Source: CAVVPY01 sp963750295 (lineage in GTDB: Bacteria > Actinomycetota > Actinomycetes > Mycobacteriales > Jatrophihabitantaceae). Taken from it: a DNA stretch of 64,000 nucleotides. Of the stretch, positions 43,538 through 51,356 are shown piece after piece; within the stretch, counting starts at the first letter, position 1; every line of letters begins with the position of its first letter. The notes under the pieces were generated by a model. It ran no database searches. It saw nothing but the letters and a program-made list of their open reading frames with translations, and was not told the origin of the DNA. Both the position numbers and the translations under genes were made by a program. Location of the stretch: contig CAVVPY010000001.1 of the NCBI GenBank assembly GCA_963750295.1, forward strand, positions 1,736,001 through 1,800,000. Reading direction: 5' to 3'.

Positions 43538-44065
43538 TCAGGCGCCGCGCTCGACCGAGCGCAGTGCAGCTTGGGTCATCGATCGAGAACCGCGCCCCAG
43601 CGCGACCATGCCCGACTGGACCATCTCGCGGATCCCGTAGGGCTCGATCATCTTCAGCATCGCGTCGAGTTTGTCAGGGCGCCCCGTGAGTTCCAGGGTG
43701 AGCGCCTCGGGCCCGACGTCGGCCACCTTGGCCTTGAACAGCGTGGCGATCTGGAGCACATCGCGGCGCGAGGCCTCGTCAGCCCGCACCTTGACGAGCA
43801 GCAGTTCGCGCTGCACCGCCTGCTTCTCCTCCAGCTCCACGATCTTGAGCACGTTCACCAGCTTGTTCAGCTGCTTGGTGACCTGCTCGAGCGCGGCACC
43901 CTCGACGCTGACGAGGATCGTGATGCGCGAGATCTCCGGATGCTCGGTCGGCCCGACGGCGAGCGACTCGATGTTGAACCCGCGCCGGCTGAACAGGCCG
44001 GCCACGCGGACGAGGACGCCGGGCTTGTTCTCGACCAGCACGGACAGGGTGTGCACCGTAGTCAT
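43538..44065 (-). CDS. ilvN: Acetolactate synthase small (regulatory) subunit
   Basis: 175 residues. The N-terminal ACT domain is clear: HTLSVLVENKPGVLVRVAGL, FSRRGFNIESLAVGPTEHPE, followed by RITILVSVEGAALEQVTKQL. The C-terminal half is the second small-subunit domain (LTGRPDKLDAMLKMIEPYGI). It confers feedback inhibition by valine. The ATG at 44065 overlaps the racemase stop by 4 bp, not ilvB directly, which is unusual. Confidence 0.95.
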   Translation of the reverse strand: MTTVHTLSVLVENKPGVLVRVAGLFSRRGFNIESLAVGPTEHPEISRITILVSVEGAALEQVTKQLNKLVNVLKIVELEEKQAVQRELLLVKVRADEASRRDVLQIATLFKAKVADVGPEALTLELTGRPDKLDAMLKMIEPYGIREMVQSGMVALGRGSRSMTQAALRSVERGA

Positions 44066-44796
44066 GCCAGGGCTCCAGGGACGACGAAGTCGGTGATCGC
44101 CCGGCAGTGCAGGGCGGTGGTGTCGAGGACGGGAACGGATGCGTCCGCCTCGCCTACGAGCAGGGCGATCTCGGTACAGGCGAGGACGATTGCCGTCGCA
44201 CCGCGGTCGACGAGCCGAGCCATCACGGCTCGGTAGGCGGCCCGCGAGTCGTCGCGCACCTCACCGTGGACGAGCTCGTCGAAGATGATCCGGTGGACCA
44301 CGTCGCGGTCCACGGCCACGGGGACGAGCACCTGCGTACCGTGCTGCGCGAGGCGCTTCGGGTAGAGGTCGCTGGTCATCGTGTAGTTCGTCCCGATCAC
44401 GCCGACGGCGTCATGCTCGGCGACTGCCTCGGCGACGAGATCGATCAGGTCGATGAACGGCACCGTCAGGACGGCGCGGATCTCGCCGGCCACCAGATGC
44501 ATGGTGTTGGTCGCGAGCGCCACCGCCTCGCAGTCGGCTCGCTCCAGCGCGGTGGCCGCCGCGGCGAGGATGCGACCGACGGCCGGCCACTCGCCCGCCC
44601 GCTGCAACGGCTCCAACTCGCCGGCATCCACCGAGTGAATGGTGACCGGAGCGCTCGAGTGACCCCCGACCCGCTCACAGACCGCCTCGTTCAGCCGCCG
44701 GTAGTAGACCGCGGTCGAGTGCCAACTCATCCCGCCGAGCAGGCCGACGCGATGCAGCGGTTCGTTGGTGGGTGCGGTGGTGGCCGGGCTAGTCAT
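44062..44796 (-). CDS. Aspartate/glutamate racemase family protein (YgeA type)
   Basis: 244 residues from the ATG at 44796, which overlaps the end of ilvB. RVGLLGGMSWHSTAVYYRRL is the family N-terminus. The two catalytic positions are Thr in LATNTMH (about residue 98) and Cys207 in LACTEIALL. A Thr/Cys pair in place of Cys/Cys matches the E. coli YgeA (EcL-DER) subgroup, which is stereoselective or broad in substrate. It is translationally coupled on both sides (ilvB upstream, ilvN downstream), a position normally empty in ilvBN operons. Substrate unknown; an amino acid connected to branched-chain synthesis is a reasonable guess. Confidence 0.87.
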   Translation of the reverse strand: MTSPATTAPTNEPLHRVGLLGGMSWHSTAVYYRRLNEAVCERVGGHSSAPVTIHSVDAGELEPLQRAGEWPAVGRILAAAATALERADCEAVALATNTMHLVAGEIRAVLTVPFIDLIDLVAEAVAEHDAVGVIGTNYTMTSDLYPKRLAQHGTQVLVPVAVDRDVVHRIIFDELVHGEVRDDSRAAYRAVMARLVDRGATAIVLACTEIALLVGEADASVPVLDTTALHCRAITDFVVPGALA

Positions 44797-46582
44797 CGCC
44801 GAACACCGGGCGAATCCCCCGCGCGGCGAGGATGTCGTCGTTGGACGTCCCGGCCGCAACCATCGGCCAGACCATCGCGTCCTTACCGACGGTGAAGTCG
44901 ACGACCACGGGCCGGTCGTCGATCGCCATTGCCTTCTCGATGGTGGCATCGACGTCAACGCTCGACTCGCACCGCAGGCCGACGCAACCGAGCGCATCGG
45001 CGAGCTTGACGAAGTCCGGGATGCGAACGCCCGCATCCCCCGCCGGGTTGATCCGTCCGTGGGTGCCGAGCTCGGTCTGGCTGTACCGCTCCTGGTAGAA
45101 CAGCGTCTGCCACTGCCGGACCATGCCGAGATTGCCGTTGTTGATCACGGCCACCTTGATCGGGATGCCTTCGATCGCGCAGGTGGCCAGCTCCTGGTTG
45201 GTCATCTGGAAACAGCCGTCGCCGTCGATGGCCCACACCAGCTTGTCGGGGCAGGCCACCTTCGCGCCCATGGCCGCGGGCACCGAATAGCCCATCGTCC
45301 CGAGCCCGCCGGAGTTCAGCCAGGTGCGTGGCAGCTCGTAGTCGATGAACTGGGCCGCCCACATCTGGTGCTGGCCGACGCCCGCGGCGAAGATCGTCTC
45401 GGGTCCGGCGATGACACCGAGGCGTTCGATGACGTACTGCGGCGCCAGCGTGCCGTCCTGCGGCTCGTCGTAGCCACGCGGGTAGGTGTCACGCCATCCG
45501 TCGACCTGCTTCCACCAGCCGGTGAGGTCGGCGCGCCGGTCGGCGTCGAACTCGGCCTGGACTGCCGGGCACAGGTCGCGCAGCACCTCGCGCACGTCGC
45601 CGACGATCGGGACGTCGGCCTCTCGGTTCTTGCCGATCTCGGCCGGGTCGATATCGGCGTGCACGATCTTCGCGAGCGGGGCGAAGGTGTCCAGCCGACC
45701 GGTGACGCGGTCGTCGAAGCGGGTGCCGAGCGCGATGAGCAGGTCGGCCTTCTGCAGCGCGGTGACCGCAGCGACCGAGCCGTGCATGCCGGGCATGCCG
45801 AGATGCTGCGGATGGCTGTCGGGGAACGCGCCGCGCGCCATCAGGGTCGTGACGACCGGGATGCCCGTGAGTTCGGCCAGTTGACGCAGTTCGGCCCACG
45901 CAGCCGCCTTGAGCACGCCGCCGCCGACGTAGAGGACGGGCCGGCGCGCGGTGACGATCAGCCGGGCAGCCTCGCGGATCTGCTTGCCGTGCGGACGGGT
46001 GACCGGGCGGTACCCGGGCAGGTCCATGCGCGGCGGCCAGGTGAACGTGGTCTGCTCCTGCAGCACGTCCTTGGGCAGGTCGACCAGCACCGGGCCCGGC
46101 CGGCCGGTCGCCGCGAGATGGAAGGCCTCAGCGATCGCCTGCGGGATGTCGTCAGCGTGCTGGACGAGGAAGTTGTGCTTGGTGATCGGCAGCGTGATCC
46201 CGGAGATGTCTGCTTCCTGGAACGCGTCGGTGCCGATGAGCGGACGGCCGACCTGACCGGTGATGGCAACGATCGGCACCGAGTCCATGTAGGCATCCGC
46301 GATCGGGGTGACCAGGTTCGTCGCCCCGGGGCCGGACGTCGCCATGCAGACGCCGACGCGACCTGAGGCCTGTGCGTAACCCTCCGCGGCATGCCCCGCG
46401 CCCTGCTCGTGGCGGACGAGGATGTGCCGGACTCTCGTGGAGTCGTACAGCGGGTCGTACGCGGGCAGGATCGCACCGCCGGGGATCCCGAACACGACGT
46501 CCGCGCCGACCTCCTCGAGCGAGCGGACGAGCGACTGTGCCCCTGACATGGCACCTGTCGCGGCGGTGTTCGACTCGGTCAT
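44789..46582 (-). CDS. ilvB: Acetolactate synthase large (catalytic) subunit
   Basis: 597 residues from the ATG at 46582, which follows GAGGGGAAGG. VVFGIPGGAILPAYDPLYDS holds the TPP region with the catalytic Glu downstream (RHEQGAGHAAEGYAQASGRV). CMATSGPGATNLVTPIADAY is the FAD-domain start, and WAIDGDGCFQMTNQELATCA, followed by INNGNLGMVRQWQ, is the TPP/Mg2+ motif. It makes acetolactate and acetohydroxybutyrate. Transcription must first pass the ilv leader and attenuator. Confidence 0.96.
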   Translation of the reverse strand: MTESNTAATGAMSGAQSLVRSLEEVGADVVFGIPGGAILPAYDPLYDSTRVRHILVRHEQGAGHAAEGYAQASGRVGVCMATSGPGATNLVTPIADAYMDSVPIVAITGQVGRPLIGTDAFQEADISGITLPITKHNFLVQHADDIPQAIAEAFHLAATGRPGPVLVDLPKDVLQEQTTFTWPPRMDLPGYRPVTRPHGKQIREAARLIVTARRPVLYVGGGVLKAAAWAELRQLAELTGIPVVTTLMARGAFPDSHPQHLGMPGMHGSVAAVTALQKADLLIALGTRFDDRVTGRLDTFAPLAKIVHADIDPAEIGKNREADVPIVGDVREVLRDLCPAVQAEFDADRRADLTGWWKQVDGWRDTYPRGYDEPQDGTLAPQYVIERLGVIAGPETIFAAGVGQHQMWAAQFIDYELPRTWLNSGGLGTMGYSVPAAMGAKVACPDKLVWAIDGDGCFQMTNQELATCAIEGIPIKVAVINNGNLGMVRQWQTLFYQERYSQTELGTHGRINPAGDAGVRIPDFVKLADALGCVGLRCESSVDVDATIEKAMAIDDRPVVVDFTVGKDAMVWPMVAAGTSNDDILAARGIRPVFGDD

Positions 46583-46642
46583 GCTGGCCTTCCCCTCAGG
46601 TGACCGGCGTGGTTGTCCGGTGTGGCGCACGCTCGTGCTGTC

Positions 46643-46679
46643 CAACAAAAAACCCCTCGTGCGTGAGGCACGAAGGGTT
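46643..46679 (-). terminator. ilv attenuator terminator
   Basis: On the minus strand a 12-bp stem AACCCTTCGTGC / GCACGAGGGGTT with a 5-nt loop is followed by a T-run, then TGTT. It lies 20 nt after the leader stop and about 60 nt before ilvB. A second stem pairs 46680-46687 (GGCGCGTC on +) with 46711-46718, overlapping the end of the leader ORF. Confidence 0.9.
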
Positions 46680-46698
46680 GGCGCGTCGGTGGGTGTGA

Positions 46699-46743
46699 TC
46701 AGCCCTGGCGGACGCGCCGGTGGATAAGTACGAACTTGCGCAC
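46699..46743 (-). CDS. ilvL: ilv operon leader peptide (Val-Leu-Ile)
   Basis: A 14-residue frame from the GTG at 46743: M-R-K-F-V-L-I-H-R-R-V-R-Q-G, then TGA. The codons GTA-CTT-ATC place the three branched-chain amino acids together. TACTGT ends 7 nt before the GTG, so the transcript probably starts there. The following hairpin and terminator make this a classical branched-chain attenuation leader. Too short for ordinary gene finders, but layout and codon content are convincing. Confidence 0.88.
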   Translation of the reverse strand: MRKFVLIHRRVRQG

Positions 46744-46750
46744 GACGGCG

Positions 46751-46780
46751 ACAGTACACGGGCTCGCTGAGCCAGTTCAA
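46751..46780 (-). promoter_or_regulatory. ilv operon promoter
   Basis: On the minus strand TTGAAC (-35, 46775-46780), an 18-nt spacer and TACTGT (-10, 46751-46756) end 7 nt before the leader GTG. Confidence 0.8.
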
Positions 46781-47044
46781 CTGAGCGGGATCCCAATCCC
46801 ATTCAGTGAGAAGTTTTCGGCAGCTCTCACGTTGGCCCGACCCGGGCCGATGAAACAACTGACGCGAGCATCCCCCCGTTTCGGCCCGCATCCTCTGCAG
46901 ACGCCCGCGCGACGAATGTTGTCGCGCGCGGTGGCGCGGACACCAGCAGCCGGCGAGGGGACCCGAGACCCGGATGGGGTGTCCCCCGACGCCCCATCCG
47001 GCTTATCTAGGCCACCTGCACGGTCTCCCGCTGACCTTCAGCGA
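46781..47044. other. Intergenic region ilvB leader / ilvD with perfect inverted repeat
   Basis: No gene is seen in about 260 bp. CCGGATGGGG (46970-46979) and CCCCATCCGG (46992-47001) are exact complements around a 12-nt loop, 44-75 bp after the ilvD stop in the direction of transcription. It could end the ilvD transcript, although it lacks a clear T-tract. Confidence 0.55.
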
Positions 47045-48736
47045 CTAGTCGCAGACGGCTCCGTACGCGGCCGAGCCGACGAGCTTGGCGTACTTGCCGA
47101 GCACGCCGTAGTCGTAGGCCTGGGGGCGCGGCTTCCATTCGGCGCGGCGCGTGGCCAGCTCAGCCTCGTCGACGAGCAGGTCGAGGGTGCGGGCCGCGAG
47201 ATCGAGCCGGATCCGGTCGCCGTCCTCGACGAGGGCGATCGGGCCGCCGAACGCCGCCTCGGGGGCGACGTGCCCGACGCACAACCCGGTGGTTCCGCCG
47301 GAGAACCGGCCGTCGGTGAGCAGCAGCACGTCCTTGCCGAGGCCGGCACCCTTGATCGCCCCGGTGATCGCGAGCATCTCGCGCATTCCCGGCCCACCCT
47401 TCGGGCCCTCCCAGCGGATGACGACGACGTCGTTGGCCTGCAACTGCCCGGCAGCAAGTGCCTCCATGGCCGGCTGCTCGGTGTCGAACACCCGCGCCGT
47501 CCCCTCGAAGACGTCCGCGTCGAAACCGGCGCTCTTCACCACGGCGCCTTCGGGTGCGAGCGAGCCGCGCAGGATGGTCAGCCCGCCCGTCTTGTGGATC
47601 GGGTCGCTGACCGCGTGGATGATCTTGCCGTCCGGATCGGGTGGGGCGACGTCCGCGAGGTTCTCGGCGATGGTCCGCCCGGTGACGGTCAGCGCGTCGC
47701 CGTGCAGCAGGCCGGCGTCGAGCAGTGCCTTCATCACGACCGGGACGCCGCCGATGCGGTCGATGTCGGTCATCACGTAGCGGCCGAACGGCTTGACGTC
47801 GGCCAGGTGCGGGACCTTGTCGCCGATCCGGTTGAAGTCGTCGAGGGTGAGTTCGACCTTCGCCTCGTGCGCGATGGCCAGCAGGTGCAACACGGCGTTG
47901 GTCGACCCGCCGAGCGCCATCACGACGGTGATCGCGTTCTCGAACGCCTGCTTGGTCAGGATCGTCCGGGCGGTGATGCCCGCGTCGACGAGATGCACGA
48001 CCGCCTCGCCCGAGCGTTCGGCGTAGTGGTCGCGACGGGCGTCGGGCGCGGGCGGAGCGGCGCTACCGGGCAACGACAGCCCGAGTGCCTCGGCCGCCGA
48101 GGCCATCGTGTTCGCGGTGTACATGCCGCCGCAGGCGCCCTCGCCGGGGCAGATCGCCTTCTCGATCTCGGTGACCTCCTCGGGGCTCATCCGCCCGGCC
48201 AGGCAAGCGCCGACTGCCTCGAACGCGTCGATGATCGTGACGTCGCGATCCTTGTACCGCCCGGGCAGCGTCGAGCCGGCGTAGAGGAAGACCGCCGCAA
48301 CGTCCAGCCGTGCGGCGGCCATCATCATCCCCGGCTCGGACTTGTCGCAGCCGGCGAGCAGGACCGCGCCGTCGAGTTGCTCGGCGCGGAAGACCGTCTC
48401 GACCGAGTCGGCGATGACCTCGCGCGAGACGAGCGAGTAGTGCATGCCGGAGTGGCCCATCGAGATGCCGTCGGAGATCGAGATTGTCCCGAATTCGAGC
48501 GGGAATCCGTCCGCGCCGCGAACGCCGATCTTCGCCTTCTTGGCCAGCCGGCTCAGCGACAGGTTGCACGGAGTGATCTCGTTCCACGACGAGGCCACCC
48601 CGATCTGCGGCTTTCGCCAGTCGTCATCGCCCATGCCGACGGCACGGAGCATCCCGCGCGCGGCGGCGCGCTCGATGCCGTCGGTGACGATCGAACTGTG
48701 CGGCTTGCGATGCTGGCGCGGCGGCGGGCTGTCCAC
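47045..48736 (-). CDS. ilvD: Dihydroxy-acid dehydratase
   Basis: 563 residues. Cluster and metal ligands are visible: ASSWNEITPCNLSLSRLAKK, AVLLAGCDKSEPGMMMAAAR and PGEGACGGMYTANTMASAAE give the three Cys that bind the Fe-S cluster. MALGGSTNAVLHLLAIAHEA and DGRFSGGTTGLCVGHVAPEA follow. It makes the 2-keto acids of valine and isoleucine. The GTG at 48736 is supported by TAGCCT ending 6 nt upstream. Same strand as, but separate from, the ilvB operon. Confidence 0.95.
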   Translation of the reverse strand: MDSPPPRQHRKPHSSIVTDGIERAAARGMLRAVGMGDDDWRKPQIGVASSWNEITPCNLSLSRLAKKAKIGVRGADGFPLEFGTISISDGISMGHSGMHYSLVSREVIADSVETVFRAEQLDGAVLLAGCDKSEPGMMMAAARLDVAAVFLYAGSTLPGRYKDRDVTIIDAFEAVGACLAGRMSPEEVTEIEKAICPGEGACGGMYTANTMASAAEALGLSLPGSAAPPAPDARRDHYAERSGEAVVHLVDAGITARTILTKQAFENAITVVMALGGSTNAVLHLLAIAHEAKVELTLDDFNRIGDKVPHLADVKPFGRYVMTDIDRIGGVPVVMKALLDAGLLHGDALTVTGRTIAENLADVAPPDPDGKIIHAVSDPIHKTGGLTILRGSLAPEGAVVKSAGFDADVFEGTARVFDTEQPAMEALAAGQLQANDVVVIRWEGPKGGPGMREMLAITGAIKGAGLGKDVLLLTDGRFSGGTTGLCVGHVAPEAAFGGPIALVEDGDRIRLDLAARTLDLLVDEAELATRRAEWKPRPQAYDYGVLGKYAKLVGSAAYGAVCD

Positions 48737-48742
48737 AGCAAG

Positions 48743-48752
48743 AGGCTACCGT
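48743..48752. promoter_or_regulatory. Overlapping divergent -10 elements of ilvD and the PH-domain gene
   Basis: TAGCCT on the minus strand (48743-48748) ends 6 nt before the ilvD GTG. TACCGT on the plus strand (48747-48752) ends 6 nt before the GTG at 48759. They share two bases, so polymerase can occupy only one at a time. Confidence 0.6.
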
Positions 48753-48758
48753 TGGGAT

Positions 48759-49202
48759 GTGGTGGCCGCTGAGGATCCCGGACGCACGTTCCGGCTGTCC
48801 AGAAGTGCCTACCTGGCCGTGCTGTTCCTGCTGTTCTGCGCGCTGCCACTCGCCTTCGCCGGCACCGGCGGGGGTGCGCGCCCGGTCTACGGGCCGCGCA
48901 TGCTGGTTCTGCTGGTCCCCGTCCTGGCCGCGGTGTTCATCGCCCGCACCGCGACGATCACGAGCGCGTCGGGGCTGCGGGTTCGCGCAGTGTTCGGCTC
49001 GCGGCGGATCGGCTGGGACGAGATCCGCGGCCTGTCGATCTCCGGACGAGCGGTGTACGCCGTCCTCGCCGACGGCGCGATCCGGTTGCCCTGCGTCGGC
49101 GTCGCCGACCTGGCTGCCGTGACCAGGGCCAGCGGCGGGGTGCTGCCCGAAGTCGCCGAGGCGAAACGCAAGTACGCACCGTCGCGTCGCTCGCGCCGGT
49201 AG
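48759..49202 (+). CDS. PH domain-containing membrane protein
   Basis: 147 residues. Two membrane helices (SRSAYLAVLFLLFCALPLAF and MLVLLVPVLAAVFIART) precede a bacterial PH domain: ASGLRVRAVFGSRRIGWDEI and YAVLADGAIRLPCVGVADLA. A matching membrane protein gene (Rv0188) is divergent from ilvD in M. tuberculosis as I recall, supporting a real link. Start GTG at 48759; a second GTG follows directly. Function unknown. Confidence 0.82.
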   Translation: MVAAEDPGRTFRLSRSAYLAVLFLLFCALPLAFAGTGGGARPVYGPRMLVLLVPVLAAVFIARTATITSASGLRVRAVFGSRRIGWDEIRGLSISGRAVYAVLADGAIRLPCVGVADLAAVTRASGGVLPEVAEAKRKYAPSRRSRR

Positions 49203-49212
49203 CTTCCCGCGA

Positions 49213-50352
49213 TCACGCGCCGAACGCGGTGCGGGCAGTCGTCAGCAGCACGTCCCGCTGGCCGGCCGGTGCGCCGAGGACGTGACCCTCGTTGATGTTC
49301 CAGACGATCAGCGCTCCGAGGCCCTGGGCCTGCGCCCACTGGCCCTTGGCGGTGACCGATGTGGGATCTTCGTAGGAGATGTACGTGCAGCCCTGCGCGC
49401 CGTGCGGTGAGCGGTAGCTCAGATACGGCGCCTGGGCCACCGAGTCGTAGTGGTAGGCGGCCGCGGTGTAGTAGTGCGCCTGGATGTTGACGTAACTCAT
49501 CACGTTGTCGTCGGCCACGATCGTCGACCCGCCGATCGGCTGCCGCGGCCCGGTGACCGGCGCCGTCCAGCACGAGCCGTAGAAGCCGATCCCGACCCCG
49601 AGCTTCGCCGCCGGCACGCCGCCCGCCTCGTACAGCGCCACGATCGCGTCGACCGCCGACGGCGTCGACGCAGCCCCACCGTGCAGGGCGGACGAGTGCC
49701 AGCTCTGCCAGCCCGACCAGGTGCCGGCCATGCCGTACGTCATCACGTTCACGCGGTCCAGGTTCGCCGCGATCTGCGCATAGAACGGCGGGACGGTCTG
49801 GTAGTTCGGGTTCACCCAGCCGACCGGCATGGTCAGCACCGCGTTCGGCGCCATTGCGCGCAGATCGGAGATCAGCCGCGCCAGCACCGGCTGGTCGGCG
49901 TCGTCCACCGGTTCCCAGTCGAGGTCCAGACCTTGGTAGCCGTAGGCATTCATCTTCGCGAGCAGCCGTTTCTCGAAGGACACCCGGTGCGAGCGAGCCG
50001 CGTTCAGGAAGGCATCGTGGGTGCCCGCCCCGCCGATCATGAGCAGGGGCGTGACTGCGTGCGCCACGGCGTTTCGCGCGATCGACTTCGCCATCGCCGG
50101 CCCGGCGCTCGCATCGATGTCGAACGTGGTGTCCAGCGTGCCGTCGGCGCGGGGCGTGACCGGGCCGACGACGATGTGCGTCAGCGCGGACCAGTCGATC
50201 TCGCGCACCGGCATCTGGTCGCGCAGGTAGCCGACGTAGTACCCCAGCAGCCACCGCGCCGGGTCGGCCCGCGCGCTCGCCGGTGCCGCCACGGCGGTGG
50301 ACGCGAGGACGACACCGACGAGGACGAGGCGGCGCAGGACGCGGCTCGGCAT
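49213..50352 (-). CDS. Secreted glycoside hydrolase family 18 protein
   Basis: 379 residues with a signal peptide (VLVGVVLASTAVAAPASARA). The GH18 barrel shows ALTHIVVGPVTPRADG, LLMIGGAGTHDAFLNAARSH (SxGG-type motif) and YGYQGLDLDWEPVDDADQPV. In the last, the DxDxE active site keeps Asp-Asp-Glu while the first Asp position is Gln. VNVMTYGMAGTWSGWQSWHS and LGALIVWNINEG complete the fold. It probably cleaves chitin or another beta-1,4-GlcNAc polymer outside the cell. TAATCT ends 6 nt before the ATG. Confidence 0.9.
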   Translation of the reverse strand: MPSRVLRRLVLVGVVLASTAVAAPASARADPARWLLGYYVGYLRDQMPVREIDWSALTHIVVGPVTPRADGTLDTTFDIDASAGPAMAKSIARNAVAHAVTPLLMIGGAGTHDAFLNAARSHRVSFEKRLLAKMNAYGYQGLDLDWEPVDDADQPVLARLISDLRAMAPNAVLTMPVGWVNPNYQTVPPFYAQIAANLDRVNVMTYGMAGTWSGWQSWHSSALHGGAASTPSAVDAIVALYEAGGVPAAKLGVGIGFYGSCWTAPVTGPRQPIGGSTIVADDNVMSYVNIQAHYYTAAAYHYDSVAQAPYLSYRSPHGAQGCTYISYEDPTSVTAKGQWAQAQGLGALIVWNINEGHVLGAPAGQRDVLLTTARTAFGA

Positions 50353-50358
50353 GGGGGC

Positions 50359-50364
50359 AGATTA
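50359..50364 (-). promoter_or_regulatory. -10 TAATCT of the GH18 gene
   Basis: On the minus strand TAATCT is followed by GCCCCC and the ATG at 50352, exactly 6 nt apart, with no ribosome site. Confidence 0.55.
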
Positions 50365-50401
50365 ATCGCACCGGCGCATCGGGGCCAGCCCAACGCGCCG
50401 C

Positions 50402-51316
50402 TCAGTAGTCGGCGCCCACCACGTTGACGAGGTCCTCGCCGGCCACATAACGCTCGATCTGCTCGCGCACCAGCCGGTACCCCCGACGCCGCCACCCCGA
50501 CGTCCCGCCCCCGACGTGCGGGGTGATGACCACGTTCGGTGCCTGCCACAGCGGGTGCTCGGGCGGCAGCGGCTCGGGGTCGGTGACGTCGAGGAACGCG
50601 CTCAGCAGCCCGGTCCCGAGCCGGGCGACCAGTGCGTCGGTGTCCACGATCGCACCGCGCGCGATGTTCACAAGCATCGCGCCGTCGGGCAGCGCAGCGA
50701 GGAACTGCGCGTCGACAAGGTGATGGGTGGCATCGGTGTGCGGCAACGACACGACGACGATGTCGGCGCCGGGCAGCATCGCCGGCAACTCGTCGATGCC
50801 GTGGACGTCCGCGCGCGGCGAGCGTGCGACGAACGAGCACACGGCGCCGAAGACCGACAGGGCCGCCGCGATCCGGCGGCCGATGTCGCCCGCACCGAGT
50901 ATCAGCACCCGCCGCCCGTCCAGGTCGTCGCTCGACTCGGTCGACCAACGGTGTGCGGCCTGCTCGTCGTGGAAGAAGGGCAGCTTGCGCAGCACGCTGA
51001 GCACGCCGGCCACGGCCAGCTCAGCCGTCGACCCGCCGTGCACGCCGCGACCGTTGCACAGGGTGACGCCCGGCGGCACGAGCGGCAGCCACGGTTCGAC
51101 ACCCGCGGACAGCAACTGGATGACCCGAAGCTGTGGCATCCGGCCGAGGGCCTGCTCCGCGGGCGGGCCCGCCATGTAACCGCCGAGCAGGAACTCGGTC
51201 TCGTCGATGTGGTCCGGCGGCTCGCCGGTGCCGTCCCAGACGAGGACGCGGACGCCGTCCGGCAGCGGTTCGATCGCGGCGGCCGACCCCGTGGACGGCA
51301 TGCACACAGTGATCAC
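50402..51316 (-). CDS. D-2-hydroxyacid dehydrogenase
   Basis: 304 residues from the GTG at 51316. The NAD motif is RVLILGAGDIGRRIAAALSV, followed by VVVSLPHTDATHHLVDAQFL. Catalytic Arg is in LVNIARGAIVDTDALVA, Glu in FLDVTDPEPLPPEHPLW and His in NVVITPHVGG. It corresponds in position to the serA-like genes near leuB/ilvC in mycobacteria, but the length fits a general 2-hydroxyacid dehydrogenase rather than full SerA, with no ACT domain. TAACCT ends 7 nt before the GTG. Confidence 0.9.
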   Translation of the reverse strand: MITVCMPSTGSAAAIEPLPDGVRVLVWDGTGEPPDHIDETEFLLGGYMAGPPAEQALGRMPQLRVIQLLSAGVEPWLPLVPPGVTLCNGRGVHGGSTAELAVAGVLSVLRKLPFFHDEQAAHRWSTESSDDLDGRRVLILGAGDIGRRIAAALSVFGAVCSFVARSPRADVHGIDELPAMLPGADIVVVSLPHTDATHHLVDAQFLAALPDGAMLVNIARGAIVDTDALVARLGTGLLSAFLDVTDPEPLPPEHPLWQAPNVVITPHVGGGTSGWRRRGYRLVREQIERYVAGEDLVNVVGADY

Positions 51317-51323
51317 CCGGCCG

Positions 51324-51350
51324 AGGTTACTTAGCCGGGGCAGGCACACT
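51324..51350. promoter_or_regulatory. Divergent leaderless promoters, 2-hydroxyacid dehydrogenase / LppZ-like gene
   Basis: TAACCT on the minus strand (51324-51329) is 7 nt before the GTG at 51316. CACACT on the plus strand (51345-51350) is 6 nt before the ATG at 51357. Only about 40 bp separate the two start codons. Confidence 0.5.
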
Positions 51351-51356
51351 GGGGGG

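Noticed and set aside
44062..45036. Longer racemase frame starting at 45036
   Set aside because: The extra N-terminus is out-of-frame ilvB sequence; the ATG at 44796 gives a standard family start.
51324..51350. Shared operator between the 2-hydroxyacid dehydrogenase and LppZ-like genes
   Set aside because: The gap holds two possible -10 elements but no palindrome.
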